This document shows, piece after piece, positions 1 through 9,212 of a DNA stretch of 64,000 nt (its first letter is position 1; each line of letters opens with the position of its first letter). The notes beneath the pieces are model-generated. The model saw only the letters and a list, made by a program, of their open reading frames with translations. It had not been told where the DNA came from and searched no databases. The stretch is from Sphingopyxis sp. JAI108. GTDB taxonomy: Bacteria; Pseudomonadota; Alphaproteobacteria; Sphingomonadales; Sphingomonadaceae. Where the stretch lies: the NCBI RefSeq assembly GCF_013410105.1, contig NZ_JACCCJ010000003.1:186001-250000 (forward strand), written 5' to 3'. Made by a program: the position numbers and the translations under genes.

Positions 1-81
1 GACGTGCGCTATGTATCGCAGAAGCTGATCGACGAGGAGGGCATGAGCGACGAGGAACTCGATCGCCTTTGCCGTCGCTAG
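1..81 (+). CDS. 3' end of an unidentified gene (partial)
   Basis: An open frame enters from the left edge and ends at TAG (79-81), giving 26 C-terminal residues that finish DEELDRLCRR. The fragment is charged and helical-looking but too short to assign. It ends 63 bases before alaS on the same strand. RecA is a common alaS neighbour in alphaproteobacteria, but this tail does not look like the acidic RecA C-terminus, so no name is given. Confidence 0.5.
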   Translation, partial: DVRYVSQKLIDEEGMSDEELDRLCRR

Positions 82-144
82 GCGGCAAGCGCCGCCGCGC
101 GTATCGCGCTTGAGAAACGCGTCGTTCCGCACTAGATCGCGCGC

Positions 145-2793
145 ATGACATCGACCAACGACATTCGCCGTTCGTTCCTCGACTATTTCGGGGGGACGGG
201 CCACCATATCGAACCGTCGGCGCCGCTGGTGCCGTACAACGACCCGACGCTGATGTTCGTCAACGCGGGCATGGTGCCGTTCAAGAATGTCTTCACCGGG
301 CTGGAGAAGCGCCCCTACAGCACCGCGGTATCGGCGCAAAAGTGCGTCCGCGCGGGTGGCAAGCACAATGATCTCGACAATGTCGGCTATACGGCGCGGC
401 ACCATACTTTCTTTGAAATGCTGGGGAATTTCTCCTTCGGCGACTATTTCAAGGAGCAGGCGATCCACCACGCCTGGACGCTGATCACCAAGACCTGGGG
501 GTTGGCGCCCGAGAAGCTGACGGCGACCGTTTACCACACCGATGACGAGGCGTTCGACCTGTGGAAGAAGATCGCCGGCCTGCCCGACGAGCGCATCATC
601 CGTATCGCGACGAGCGATAATTTCTGGTCGATGGGCGACACCGGCCCGTGCGGGCCGTGCAGCGAAATCTTCTATGACCATGGCGACCATATCTGGGGCG
701 GCCCGCCGGGATCGCCGGAGGAAGACGGCGACCGCTTCGTCGAGATCTGGAACCTGGTGTTCATGCAATATGAGCAGCAGCCGGGTGGCGAGCGCGTCGA
801 TCTGCCGCGGCCGAGCATCGACACCGGCATGGGCCTGGAGCGCGTCGCGGCGGTGCTGCAGGGCGTCCACGACAATTATGACACCGACACCTTCAAGGCG
901 CTGATCGCGGCATCGGTCGACCTGACCGGGATTCCGGCCGAGGGCTCGACGCAGGCCAGCCACCGCGTGATCGCCGATCACCTGCGCGCATCGAGCTTCC
1001 TCGTCGCCGACGGCGTACTGCCGTCGAACGAGGGGCGCGGTTATGTGCTGCGCCGGATCATGCGCCGCGCGATGCGCCACGCGCATCTGCTCGGCGCGAA
1101 GGACCCGCTGATGCACCGGCTGCTGCCGTCGCTGACCGCCGAGATGGGCGCCGCCTATCCCGAGCTGATCCGCGCGCAGCCGCTGATCGCCGAGACGCTC
1201 GAGCGCGAGGAAACGAAATTCCGCCAGACGCTCGACAAGGGGCTGAAGCTGCTCGACGAGGCGACCGCCGGCATGGGCAAGGGCGATACGCTGGCGGGCG
1301 AGGTCGCCTTCAAGCTCTATGACACCTTTGGCTTCCCCTACGACCTGACCGAGGATGCGCTGCGCGCGAATGATATCGCGGTCGACCGTGCGGGTTTCGA
1401 CGCCGCGATGGCGCAGCAAAAGGCGGCGGCGCGCGCGGCGTGGAAGGGCAGCGGCGAAAAGGCGTCGGACGAAATCTGGTTCGACCTGGTCGAAACCAAC
1501 GGCAGCACCGAATTCACCGGCTATACTTCGACCGCGGGCGAGGCGACGGTCATCGGCCTCGTCAAGGATGGCAAGCCGGTCGACGAGGTCCAGGCGGGCG
1601 ACGCGGTGGTGGTGCTGACCAACCAGACGCCTTTCTATGGCGAGAGCGGCGGCCAGATGGGCGATGCGGGGACAATCGCGACGCTCGAAGGCGCGAAGGC
1701 GTCGGTGAGCGATACCGGCAAGCCGCTCGGCCGCCTGCACACGCATCAGGCGAAGCTGGAAGCGGGAACGCTGAAGGTCGGCGACACGGTGCAACTGACG
1801 GTCGATGCCGAACGCCGCGATCGCATCCGCGCCAATCACAGCGCGACGCACCTGCTGCACGCGGCGCTGCGGAATCGGCTCGGCGGGCATGTGACGCAGA
1901 AGGGCAGCCTCGTTGCCGAAGACCGTTTCCGTTTCGACTTCTCGCATCCCAAGGCGCTGACCGGGGAAGAAATTGCGCAGATAGAGGCGGATGTGAACGC
2001 GCAGATTCGCGGTAATGAAGCCGTGTCGACGCGGCTGATGACGCCCGACGATGCGGTCGCGGCGGGTGCGCTCGCGCTGTTCGGCGAGAAATATGGCGAC
2101 GAGGTTCGCGTGCTCAGCATGGGCAAGGCGACCGACACGCATTATTCGGTCGAGCTGTGCGGCGGGACGCACGTCCGCGCTCTGGGCGACATCGCCCTGT
2201 TCAAGATCGTCAGCGAAAGCGCGGTCTCTTCGGGCGTGCGGCGCATCGAGGCGCTGACCGGCGAAGCGGCGCGCCAGTGGCTGAACGGCCGCGACGAAGC
2301 TTTGAAGACGGCCGCCGCGGCGCTCAAGACGTCGCCCGACGATGTGCCGGCGCGCGTCGCGGCGCTCGCCGACGCGCTCAAGAAGGCCGAGCGCGAGCTG
2401 GCCGATGCGAAGAAAGCGCTGGCGATGGGGGGCGGTGGCGGCGCCGCGAACGGCGCGCCGGCGGTCGAGCAGGTGGGTGATACCGCGTTCCTCGCGCAAG
2501 TCGTCGACGGGCTGGACCCCAAGGAACTGCGCGGAACGGTCGACGGCCTCAAGAAACAGGTCGGCAGCGGCGTCGCGATGCTGGTCGCGGTCAACGACGG
2601 ACGCGCTTCGGTCGCGGTCGGGGTGACCGACGACAAGACCGGCAGCCATAGCGCGGTCGACCTGGTCAAGGCGGCGGTCGCGGCGCTTGGCGGGCAGGGC
2701 GGCGGCGGGCGACCCGACATGGCGCAGGGCGGCGGCCCCGACGGCGGCGCGGCGAACGACGCCGTCGCGGCGGTCAAAGCCGCGCTCGCCTGA
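145..2793 (+). CDS. alaS: alanyl-tRNA synthetase
   Basis: Class II synthetase that charges tRNA-Ala in the cytoplasm. The 882-residue length is normal for the family. The N-terminal catalytic core (about 1-250) is followed by the tRNA-recognition region and an editing domain. The zinc-binding editing motifs are visible as HSATH (H565, H569) and CGGTH (C672, H676). The C-terminal oligomerisation domain ends in a glycine-rich [13 protein letters not shown] stretch typical of AlaRS. ATG 145 is chosen because the N-terminus matches the family start ([11 protein letters not shown]), although the upstream Shine-Dalgarno is weak. A TTG-started SRPBCC gene follows 11 bases later and may be cotranscribed. 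Confidence 0.98.
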   Translation: MTSTNDIRRSFLDYFGGTGHHIEPSAPLVPYNDPTLMFVNAGMVPFKNVFTGLEKRPYSTAVSAQKCVRAGGKHNDLDNVGYTARHHTFFEMLGNFSFGDYFKEQAIHHAWTLITKTWGLAPEKLTATVYHTDDEAFDLWKKIAGLPDERIIRIATSDNFWSMGDTGPCGPCSEIFYDHGDHIWGGPPGSPEEDGDRFVEIWNLVFMQYEQQPGGERVDLPRPSIDTGMGLERVAAVLQGVHDNYDTDTFKALIAASVDLTGIPAEGSTQASHRVIADHLRASSFLVADGVLPSNEGRGYVLRRIMRRAMRHAHLLGAKDPLMHRLLPSLTAEMGAAYPELIRAQPLIAETLEREETKFRQTLDKGLKLLDEATAGMGKGDTLAGEVAFKLYDTFGFPYDLTEDALRANDIAVDRAGFDAAMAQQKAAARAAWKGSGEKASDEIWFDLVETNGSTEFTGYTSTAGEATVIGLVKDGKPVDEVQAGDAVVVLTNQTPFYGESGGQMGDAGTIATLEGAKASVSDTGKPLGRLHTHQAKLEAGTLKVGDTVQLTVDAERRDRIRANHSATHLLHAALRNRLGGHVTQKGSLVAEDRFRFDFSHPKALTGEEIAQIEADVNAQIRGNEAVSTRLMTPDDAVAAGALALFGEKYGDEVRVLSMGKATDTHYSVELCGGTHVRALGDIALFKIVSESAVSSGVRRIEALTGEAARQWLNGRDEALKTAAAALKTSPDDVPARVAALADALKKAERELADAKKALAMGGGGGAANGAPAVEQVGDTAFLAQVVDGLDPKELRGTVDGLKKQVGSGVAMLVAVNDGRASVAVGVTDDKTGSHSAVDLVKAAVAALGGQGGGGRPDMAQGGGPDGGAANDAVAAVKAALA

Positions 2794-2804
2794 AGCCGGC
2801 CGAC

Positions 2805-3290
2805 TTGAAACCGACCAAGAAGACGCGGCGCACCGATCATGCCGAACGGCTGATCGCGGCGCCGCTGGTCGATGTCTTCGCGGCGTTCACGAGCGCGGCG
2901 AAGCTCGCGCGATGGTTGCCGCCCGAGGGGGCGACGGGGACGTTCGAGCATGTCGACCTGCGCGCGGGCGGCGGCTTTTTGATGCGGCTGACCTTCGACG
3001 ATGCCGATGTCGAGACCAAGAGCGACGACGATAGCGATGTCGTGGAAGTCTATATTCCGACGCTCGACGACGGGCGGCTGGTGGTGTGGCAGGTCGAATT
3101 CGAATCCGACGACCCGCGCTTTTCGGGGACGATGGAGATGCACTGGTATCTGTCACGGCAGAGCGGCGGGACGTTGGTGACGATCGACGCGCATCACGTG
3201 CCTCCGGGGATTTCGGCGAAGGATCATGAAGCGGGGCTCAATAGCTCGCTCGCGAATTTGGCGGCGGTGGTGGAGGAAACCCACCTTTGA
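2805..3290 (+). CDS. SRPBCC / AHSA1-type ligand-binding protein
   Basis: A 161-residue soluble protein of the START/AHSA1 (activator of Hsp90 ATPase homologue 1-like) fold. The evidence is the HAERLIAAPLVDVFAAFTSAAKLARWLPPEG segment near residues 11-42 (described here by its pattern: ligand-pocket start, then the conserved W-P-P/E region) and the later IDAHHVPPGISAKDHEAGLNSSL-like tail, where AHSA1 proteins carry a conserved helix. Start is TTG 2805, 11 bases after the alaS stop; no in-frame ATG fits. These proteins bind small hydrophobic ligands, but the substrate cannot be read from sequence. It probably rides on the alaS transcript. Confidence 0.8.
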   Translation: MKPTKKTRRTDHAERLIAAPLVDVFAAFTSAAKLARWLPPEGATGTFEHVDLRAGGGFLMRLTFDDADVETKSDDDSDVVEVYIPTLDDGRLVVWQVEFESDDPRFSGTMEMHWYLSRQSGGTLVTIDAHHVPPGISAKDHEAGLNSSLANLAAVVEETHL

Positions 3291-3292
3291 AT

Positions 3293-3413
3293 CCGTTGCC
3301 CTGAGCCTGTCGAAGCCTGTCCTGAGCGACTGACAAGTCAGTCGAAGGGGGCTGTTCTTTCTCCTGCGATGTTCCGAAGAAGAACGGTGCTTCGACAAGC
3401 TCAGCACGAACGG
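3293..3413. repeat. intergenic inverted repeat, CTGAGC-TGTCGAAG type
   Basis: The left arm carries CCCTGAGCCTGTCGAAG and the right arm carries CTTCGACAAGCTCAGCACGA, so the arms form an imperfect inverted pair between two convergent genes. This is a widespread extragenic palindromic unit of sphingomonads (from memory). It may act as a transcription end for both flanking genes. Confidence 0.7.
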
Positions 3414-3422
3414 ATGTGGGTG

Positions 3423-3836
3423 TTAGCTTTCGAGCCCCTTCGCTTTCCCCCAGGCTCTGGCAGCGGTATACCCCAGATAGCCCGTGCCGAAGAGCGCGTA
3501 GAGCGGCTCCGGGATTCCGGCGAGATAGGCGTTCATGCCGTCGGCGATGCCCTTCGCCATCTCGGGCCGCGCGGCGGCGATCAGCCCCATCGGGATCGCC
3601 CAGAGCAAGAGCGCGTACATGACATAGAGGAAGCTCGGCCGCGCGCGGCTGGTCCACGGGTCGGCGCTGTTCGCCTCGGCGACGATCGCGGTCATCCGGG
3701 TGCGGATCGCTTCCATTTCCTGGCTTCCTTCCATTTTCAGCAGTTCGAGCTTGGCGCGGTCGCGCGCCTCGGGGTCGGGGATGATCTTGTCGATCAGCTT
3801 GGCGATGGGGCCGATCAGGCCTTCGATGATGCTCAT
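3423..3836 (-). CDS. holin of the gene-transfer-agent type (GTA_holin_3TM family)
   Basis: A 137-residue inner-membrane protein. An N-terminal amphipathic stretch (about 1-20) and a charged helix (21-60) precede two clear membrane segments (about 68-88 and 110-128), and the tail is basic. This matches the 3TM holin family linked to release of gene transfer agents, where the holin makes membrane lesions that let the endolysin reach the wall. It lies 64 bases downstream of a GH108 muramidase on the same strand, the usual lysis pair. No head, tail or terminase genes are in the window. Family assignment is from sequence character and gene context, not a profile search. Confidence 0.75.
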   Translation of the reverse strand: MSIIEGLIGPIAKLIDKIIPDPEARDRAKLELLKMEGSQEMEAIRTRMTAIVAEANSADPWTSRARPSFLYVMYALLLWAIPMGLIAAARPEMAKGIADGMNAYLAGIPEPLYALFGTGYLGYTAARAWGKAKGLES

Positions 3837-3900
3837 ACTCGCATGTCCTTTTGCTGGAAGTTGTCAAAGTTCACGATACGTCCCGGTACAATGATACCCG

Positions 3901-4470
3901 TCACCCCTCTCCGACGCGGTTTGCGAGCCAGCCGTAGAGAAAGGCCTCCTGGCTCGGGCGGCGTTCGGCGAGCGCGATGTAGCGTTCGCCCTGCAACGCC
4001 TCCATCGCGCGGAGGAGGACGGTTTCACCGCTCTTGCCGCGCGCTTTCAGAAAGCCGTCGAGCGCCGACAGCGTGCGCGGGCCGATGTCGCGGTCGACCG
4101 CGATGTCGGGATAGTCGCGCGCGGCGCGGTTGAGCGCGTTGAGCGCGCGTTGGAGAAAACCCGCCGCGGCGCCCGTGCCCATGTTGACGCCGGTGTCGAA
4201 CAGTTCGGCGGCGATCTGCGGCGCGCGCAGCGCGACCCGGTCGAAACCGGGGCGCAGCCAATAGAGGCGGCGATAGATCGATGCCGCCTCGGCGCGCGGC
4301 AGGTCGCGCATGCTGCCCGCATAGCCTTCGGCCCGTGCGACGGCCTGGGTGATCCCCCAGCAAGTGGGGCCGCCGCGGTCGGCGGGGTGGTTTACATATC
4401 GGCCTTCGCGGTCGATGACGGCGTCGATCAACGCGTCGGCGTCGCTGGCGAGTGGGTCGGGTCGTGGCAT
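3901..4470 (-). CDS. GH108 N-acetylmuramidase (GTA/phage-type endolysin)
   Basis: A 189-residue peptidoglycan hydrolase of the glycosyl hydrolase 108 family. The catalytic Glu is E22 in DREGRYVNHPADRGGPT, followed by CWGIT, which is the family signature. The C-terminal part (about 90-180) matches the peptidoglycan-binding half seen in phage and GTA lysins (DTGVNMGTGAA, DIGPRT). There is no signal peptide, so export would need the holin encoded next to it. A long antisense-driven open frame extends upstream, but ATG 4470 is the start because AAGGAGCG lies just before it and the family N-terminus begins here. It is first gene of the lysis pair, divergent from the MDR gene at 4543. Confidence 0.88.
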   Translation of the reverse strand: MPRPDPLASDADALIDAVIDREGRYVNHPADRGGPTCWGITQAVARAEGYAGSMRDLPRAEAASIYRRLYWLRPGFDRVALRAPQIAAELFDTGVNMGTGAAAGFLQRALNALNRAARDYPDIAVDRDIGPRTLSALDGFLKARGKSGETVLLRAMEALQGERYIALAERRPSQEAFLYGWLANRVGEG

Positions 4471-4542
4471 GATTCGCTCCTTTTGGTTGGTTGAACGGTT
4501 AAAACGAACCATATTGGAATATTGTAGGAAAGGCTTTTCGCG

Positions 4543-5520
4543 ATGCGGGCGTTGCAGGTGCGTGAATTGCGCCCCGATCATGGCGGTGCGGGGCTGGCCG
4601 ATCTGCCGGTGCCGGTCCCGGGTCCCGGCGAAGTGCGCGTGCGCGTGCGTGCGGCGGGGGTGAATTTCCCCGACCTTCTGATGACGTCCGGCGGCTATCA
4701 GCTGAAACCGGGGCTTCCTTTCGTGTCGGGGCTGGAGTTCGCCGGAGAGGTCGACGCGGTGGGTGAGGGGGTGGCGGGCTGGACGGCGGGCGACAAGGTC
4801 GTCGGCGGGAATCGCTTCGGCGCGATGGCGGAATATGCCGTCGTTCCTGCGAGCGCGCTGCGAGCGAAACCTGGCGGCCTGGACTGGGACGAGGCCGCCG
4901 CCTATCCGGTCGCCTATCTGACCGCCCATGTCGCGCTCGTCCGCTGTGCGCGAATCGAACCCGGCGAGTGGCTGCTCGTCCACGGCGCGGCGGGCGGCGT
5001 CGGGCTGGCGACGGTCGATCTGGCAAAGGCGCTCGGCGCGCGCGTGATCGCGGCGGCGGGCAGCGCCGAAAAGCGCGATGCGATCGCGCGGCTCTATGCG
5101 CCCGACGCGGTGATTGCGGCCGAGCCGGGCTTTCGCGAGGCGGTGAAGACGCTGACCGGCGGCAAGGGCGCCGATGTGATCTTCGATCCCGTCGGCGGCG
5201 ATATATTCGACGAATCGACACGCTGTATCGGTTTCGGCGGACGCCTGCTCGTCGTCGGCTTTGCTTCGGGCCGGATACCCGAGGTGTCGGTGAACATGCC
5301 GCTGATCAAGGGATTCTCGGTCGTCGGGGTGCGCGCGGGCGAATATGGCCGCCGCTTTCCCGAACGAGGCGCGGAGAATGTCGACGCGATCGATGCGCTG
5401 GCCGCCGCGGGCAGGATCCGGCCGCACGTCCATGCCTCGCTCGACCTTGCCGACTGGCGCGAAGGCTTTGCGATGCTCGAGCGCCGCGAGGTGGTGGGGA
5501 AGGTCGTGCTGCGGCCGTGA
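4543..5520 (+). CDS. NADPH:quinone oxidoreductase-family enzyme (zinc-free MDR)
   Basis: A 325-residue medium-chain dehydrogenase/reductase. The N-terminal GroES-like domain has the NFPDLLMTSGGYQ pattern, and the Rossmann domain holds the NADP-binding HGAAGGVGLATVDLAKALGA region near residues 147-166. The cysteine and histidine ligands of the zinc-dependent branch are missing, so it belongs with the quinone/enoyl reductase branch. ATG 4543 is preceded by GGAAAGG. Substrate is not predictable. It is divergent from the lysis genes with only 72 bases between start codons. Confidence 0.88.
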   Translation: MRALQVRELRPDHGGAGLADLPVPVPGPGEVRVRVRAAGVNFPDLLMTSGGYQLKPGLPFVSGLEFAGEVDAVGEGVAGWTAGDKVVGGNRFGAMAEYAVVPASALRAKPGGLDWDEAAAYPVAYLTAHVALVRCARIEPGEWLLVHGAAGGVGLATVDLAKALGARVIAAAGSAEKRDAIARLYAPDAVIAAEPGFREAVKTLTGGKGADVIFDPVGGDIFDESTRCIGFGGRLLVVGFASGRIPEVSVNMPLIKGFSVVGVRAGEYGRRFPERGAENVDAIDALAAAGRIRPHVHASLDLADWREGFAMLERREVVGKVVLRP

Positions 5521-5614
5521 CGCCTCTTATATTGGGATAATTTTGCGACATCGTGCCGCCATGCCCGCGCCGGGGTGCCCGGCGAGTTCGCCGAACCATC
5601 TGAGAGGATATGAC

Positions 5615-5929
5615 TTGAAGACAGCTATTTTGATTGCCGCCTCGGTCGCGCTTTCGCTGCCGACGCTTGCAGCAGCGCAACAGCCGAAGGACGGCGGACG
5701 GATGTTCGCGATGGTCGACGCCAATGGCGACGGCAAGCTCGACAGGGCCGAAGTCACCAGCATGATGGAAAAGCGCGCCGAGCGACGCGGCGACGCGAGC
5801 CTGAAGAGCCCGGAAAAGATCGACGCCTTCATCAAGCGCGCCGATGCCAACGGTGACGGCGCGGTGGACAAGGCCGAACTGGCGGCGATGCGCAAGGCGC
5901 GCGCCGCACCGCCGGCGCCGGCTGAGTAA
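5615..5929 (+). CDS. exported EF-hand protein
   Basis: A 104-residue protein with an N-terminal signal peptide ending near ALA-AAQ (about residue 20) and two EF-hand calcium loops, DANGDGKLDRAE and DANGDGAVDKAE, both with all acidic ligand positions intact. It probably binds calcium in the periplasm. TTG 5615 is chosen as start because GAGAGGA lies 7 bases upstream and the signal peptide begins here; the ATG at 5610 is out of frame. Small EF-hand proteins of this kind are common in sphingomonads and have no settled role. Confidence 0.85.
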   Translation: MKTAILIAASVALSLPTLAAAQQPKDGGRMFAMVDANGDGKLDRAEVTSMMEKRAERRGDASLKSPEKIDAFIKRADANGDGAVDKAELAAMRKARAAPPAPAE

Positions 5930-5936
5930 CCGGGGA

Positions 5937-5965
5937 CGCGGCCGGGCTGGACGGGCCCGGCCGCG
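5937..5965. terminator. GC-rich hairpin between convergent genes
   Basis: Ten-base perfect arms CGCGGCCGGG and CCCGGCCGCG with a 9-base loop lie between the EF-hand gene and the convergent permease gene. There is no clear T-run, so termination is inferred from position and stem strength. Confidence 0.55.
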
Positions 5966-5979
5966 GATTCGTGGCGCGT

Positions 5980-6723
5980 TCAGCCGGCGGCGATCCGGAT
6001 CGCCTGGACAAGGAAGGTCGCGCCGATGATCGTGACGAGCCAGCGGCGGCTCGCGCGGAAATGCGCCTCGCTGATGCGGTCGAGGATCGCGGCGCCGACC
6101 ATGATGCCCGCCATCGACGCGAGCACCGCGATCACGGTGACGCTCAGAGGGACGATATCGCGCGCCTGGGCGCCGAGCAGCAGCGCGCCGTAGACGAAAA
6201 TTTTCGACGCGTGGCCGATCGCCTGCATCACCGCCTTGGTTGCCACAACCTGATGCCGGTTCAGCTTGCTATGGATGAAGAGCAGGTCGGTCACCGGGCC
6301 CGAAACACCCGAAACGAGCGCAAGACCGGTCGAGACGAAGCCGCCGCCGATCGCGTGCCAGCGATTGGTCGCGTCGAGCGCCAGCCAGCGTTCGGGCAGC
6401 CAGACGAGGATCGGCAGCAGGCCGAGGCCAAGGAAGACGTAGAATTTGGTCGGGGTGAGGACCAGCAGCGAGAAGAAGCCGATCGCCGCCGCTGCGCCGA
6501 TCCCGAACCATGCGAGGACGGGCCAGGCGACGTGTGCGCGGTGCCATGTGGCGCGCCAGACATTCGACGCGAACTGGATGACGCCATGGAGCGCGAGCGC
6601 GGTGGTCGCGGGCAGCATCCATGCGAGCACCCCCATGAACAGGAGCCCGCCCGCCATGCCGAAAATGCCCGAAAGGATGGAAGTAAGGAATGCGGCGGCA
6701 ACGATCAAAAGGCCTGCCTGCAT
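5980..6723 (-). CDS. TSUP family membrane permease (TauE/SafE-like)
   Basis: A 247-residue inner-membrane protein with about seven to eight hydrophobic helices. It has the TSUP layout: two similar halves, an early FGMAGGLLFMG motif, and the matching SGVSGPVTDLLFIHS segment in the second half. Members export or import small organic anions such as sulfite, sulfoacetate or related compounds; the substrate here is unknown. Start ATG 6723 is preferred over an upstream in-frame ATG at 6807 because the first membrane helix begins directly after it. It is convergent with the EF-hand gene. Confidence 0.85.
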   Translation of the reverse strand: MQAGLLIVAAAFLTSILSGIFGMAGGLLFMGVLAWMLPATTALALHGVIQFASNVWRATWHRAHVAWPVLAWFGIGAAAAIGFFSLLVLTPTKFYVFLGLGLLPILVWLPERWLALDATNRWHAIGGGFVSTGLALVSGVSGPVTDLLFIHSKLNRHQVVATKAVMQAIGHASKIFVYGALLLGAQARDIVPLSVTVIAVLASMAGIMVGAAILDRISEAHFRASRRWLVTIIGATFLVQAIRIAAG

Positions 6724-6842
6724 ATCCTTGCGCTTTCCGTTGGTGCGCGGCACCGCGCGTCGATGGCATTGCGGCGCAGCGCGGCGCCGGGGCCCCTTGG
6801 CGCGCAATCCTGTCAGGATGCTGTCGGATTGTCAGGTAATTT

Positions 6843-6919
6843 TGGTCGGGACGAGAGGATTCGAACCTCCGACCCCCACACCCCCAGTGTGATGCGCTAC
6901 CAGGCTGCGCTACGTCCCG
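6843..6919 (-). tRNA. tRNA-Pro (GGG anticodon)
   Basis: The 77-base reverse-complement folds as a full cloverleaf: acceptor CGGGACG/CGTCCCG, D-stem GCGC/GCGC, anticodon stem TCACA with TGTGG, loop CTGGGGG with anticodon GGG, and T-loop TTCGAAT. Discriminator A and the 3' CCA are encoded. It reads proline codon CCC (and CCU by wobble). Confidence 0.95.
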
Positions 6920-7197
6920 ACCGGCCCGATTGGGCAGGCGAGGCCCCTAGCGCGCCTTGGCGGGGGATGCAAGGCTCTCCTGAGCAAAGTCGAAGCAGGG
7001 GGATGGTTGCTTTACGGCCGATTGACGCCGCGGGCTTGATCTTGCGGTCCGGAACCCCATTTCGGCCGCGCTTGCCATGGGGGAGGGGCGCGCACGACCG
7101 GTTGCGCGCACGGCCCCTGCATGATAGGCGCCGCGCCATATTTGCGCGCTCGCTCCGGAGGGGATCGGGCGCTGCCTGTAACGAAAGTTCTTCATCC

Positions 7198-7527
7198 ATG
7201 TCGACGCAATTGCTTCTGACCCAGGCGGCCGGATCGGGCGGCGGGGCTGCCGGTTTCCTGATGCTGGTCCCCTATCTGCTGATCTTCGCGGTGTTCTGGT
7301 TCTTCCTGATCCGCCCGCAGCAGGTGCGCGCGAAGGAACATCGCGCCAAGGTCGCGGCGGTGAAGCCGCGAGATCAGGTGGTGACCGGCGGCGGCATCGT
7401 CGGCAAGATCACGCGCGTCGACGATGATTTCGTCGATGTCGAAATCGCACAGGGCGTCAAGATCAAGGTCGTGAAGTCGACCCTCGCCGACGTTCTGCAG
7501 CCCGGTGGCAAGCCCGCCAACGACTGA
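7198..7527 (+). CDS. yajC: Sec translocon accessory subunit YajC
   Basis: A 109-residue protein with one membrane helix (about 18-40, LVPYLLIFAVFWFFLIRPQQ) followed by a cytoplasmic domain with VVTGGGIVGKITRVDDDFVDVEI, the YajC signature. YajC joins SecD and SecF in the complex that uses the proton gradient to drive late steps of protein export. ATG 7198 begins MSTQLLL. It is first of a yajC-secD-secF operon with 56 and 15 bases between genes. The 278 bases upstream, after tRNA-Pro, hold no gene and presumably the promoter. Confidence 0.96.
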   Translation: MSTQLLLTQAAGSGGGAAGFLMLVPYLLIFAVFWFFLIRPQQVRAKEHRAKVAAVKPRDQVVTGGGIVGKITRVDDDFVDVEIAQGVKIKVVKSTLADVLQPGGKPAND

Positions 7528-7583
7528 CGCGGCGGGGCCGGCTCTCTCTGCGGCCTCCGCTCTTGCTATCGGATTTCTAGACC

Positions 7584-9197
7584 ATGCTCGATTTCCCGCG
7601 CTGGAAGACCATCGGCATCAGCATCATCCTGCTGCTCGGTATTCTCTTCTCTATTCCCAGTTTCCTGCCCACCAAGACGTTCGAGAGCCTGCCGGGCTTT
7701 GCGCAGGCGAAGGTCAATCTGGGGCTGGACCTGGCCGGCGGCAGCCACTTGCTGCTCGAGGCCGACATCGCCGACCTGCGCAAGACGCAGCTCACCAACA
7801 TGGAAAAGACGGTGCGCACCGCGATGCGCGGCGACAGCGGTCCCGACGACGATATCGCGATCGGCGAACTGTCGACGGCGGGCGGCAAGATCAGCTTCCT
7901 CGTCCGCGATCAGGCGCAGCTCGACGAAGCGCGCGAGCGACTGTTCAGCGAGACGCAGGGCGCGGGGCTGACCGGGCAGCGCGACTGGAACATCAATGTC
8001 GTCGATTCGCAGCGGATCGTGATGACCCCGACGAGCGCCGGACAGTCGCAGGCGGTCGCGAACGCGATGGATACCGCGCGCGACATCATCGACAAGCGCG
8101 TCAATGCCCTCGGTACGCGCGAACCGACGATCATCCGCGAAGGCGACGACCGCGTCGTCGTGCAGGTTCCGGGGCTTCAGGACCCCGCCGCGCTCAAGGA
8201 ATTGATCGGCAAGACCGCGCGGCTCGAATTCCGCATGGTCGACACCAACGCCGACCCGGCCGAAGCCGCCGCGGGCCGCGTGCCGGTGGGCAGCGAGATC
8301 GTCCCCTATGCCGAGGGCGAGGGCAATGGCGCGGCTTTCGAAGTGCTCCGCCGCCAGGTGATGATCAGCGGCGAACAGCTGATCAACGCGCAGCAAAGCT
8401 ATGACCCGCAGAGCAATCAGCCGGTCGTGTCGATCCGCTTCGATTCGGGCGGGTCGAGCACCTTTGCCAAGGTGACCGCGCAGAATGTCGGCAAACGATT
8501 CGCCATGGTGCTCGACGGCAAGGTGCTGTCGGCGCCGTCGATCAACGAGCCGATCCTGGGCGGCAGCGCGCAGATTTCGGGCAGCTTCAGCGTCGCGAGC
8601 GCCAATGCGCTGGCGATCTCGCTGCGTTCGGGCGCTTTGCCGGTGAAGATGACCGTGGTCGAGGAGCGCACCGTTTCGCCCGAACTCGGTCAGGATTCGA
8701 TCGAAAAGGGCGTGCTGGCGGGGATCATCGCGACGGTCTCCGTGCTGACGCTGATGCTCGTCGTTTATGGCCGTTTCGGCGTCTATGCGAACCTTGCGCT
8801 GATCTTCAACGTCTTCCTGATCATCGCGATCATGGCCGCGTTCAACGCGACGCTGACCCTTCCCGGTATCGCCGGCTTCGTGCTCACCGTCGGCGCCGCG
8901 GTCGACGCGAACGTGCTGATCAACGAGCGCATTCGCGAAGAACTGAAACGCGGGCGGCGGCCGTTCCAGGCGGTCGAGCTCGGCTATACCGAGGCAAGCC
9001 GCGCGATTTTCGACGCGAACGTCACCAATGTCATCGCCGCGGGGCTGATGTTCTGGTTCGGTTCGGGCCCGATCAAGGGCTTTGCGGTGGTGCTGACCAT
9101 CGGCATCGTCACCAGCGTCTTCACCGCCGTCACCGTCACGCGCATGTTCGTCGCCCACTGGCTGCGAACCAATCGCCCGACGACGATCAATATCTAA
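7584..9197 (+). CDS. secD: protein translocase subunit SecD
   Basis: A 537-residue inner-membrane protein of the RND superfamily. One N-terminal helix is followed by a large periplasmic region (P1 domain, about 35-350) and five C-terminal helices. Family motifs include LGLDLAGGSHLLLE near residue 50 and the SVDANVLINERIREEL-like segment (here AVDANVLINERIREE) near 440. SecD works with SecF and YajC in pulling proteins through SecYEG. It is the middle gene of the operon. The RBS for secF (AAAGGAGGG) lies immediately after its stop. Confidence 0.98.
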   Translation: MLDFPRWKTIGISIILLLGILFSIPSFLPTKTFESLPGFAQAKVNLGLDLAGGSHLLLEADIADLRKTQLTNMEKTVRTAMRGDSGPDDDIAIGELSTAGGKISFLVRDQAQLDEARERLFSETQGAGLTGQRDWNINVVDSQRIVMTPTSAGQSQAVANAMDTARDIIDKRVNALGTREPTIIREGDDRVVVQVPGLQDPAALKELIGKTARLEFRMVDTNADPAEAAAGRVPVGSEIVPYAEGEGNGAAFEVLRRQVMISGEQLINAQQSYDPQSNQPVVSIRFDSGGSSTFAKVTAQNVGKRFAMVLDGKVLSAPSINEPILGGSAQISGSFSVASANALAISLRSGALPVKMTVVEERTVSPELGQDSIEKGVLAGIIATVSVLTLMLVVYGRFGVYANLALIFNVFLIIAIMAAFNATLTLPGIAGFVLTVGAAVDANVLINERIREELKRGRRPFQAVELGYTEASRAIFDANVTNVIAAGLMFWFGSGPIKGFAVVLTIGIVTSVFTAVTVTRMFVAHWLRTNRPTTINI

Positions 9198-9212
9198 AGG
9201 AGGGACCGAAAG

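Noticed and set aside
1..81. Left-edge fragment considered as the end of recA
   Set aside because: The tail DEELDRLCRR does not look like the acidic RecA C-terminus, and 26 residues are too few to name it.
3423..4470. Lysis genes considered as part of a prophage
   Set aside because: No integrase, terminase, capsid, tail or attachment sites nearby, and base composition equals the neighbours; the GTA-type reading fits better.
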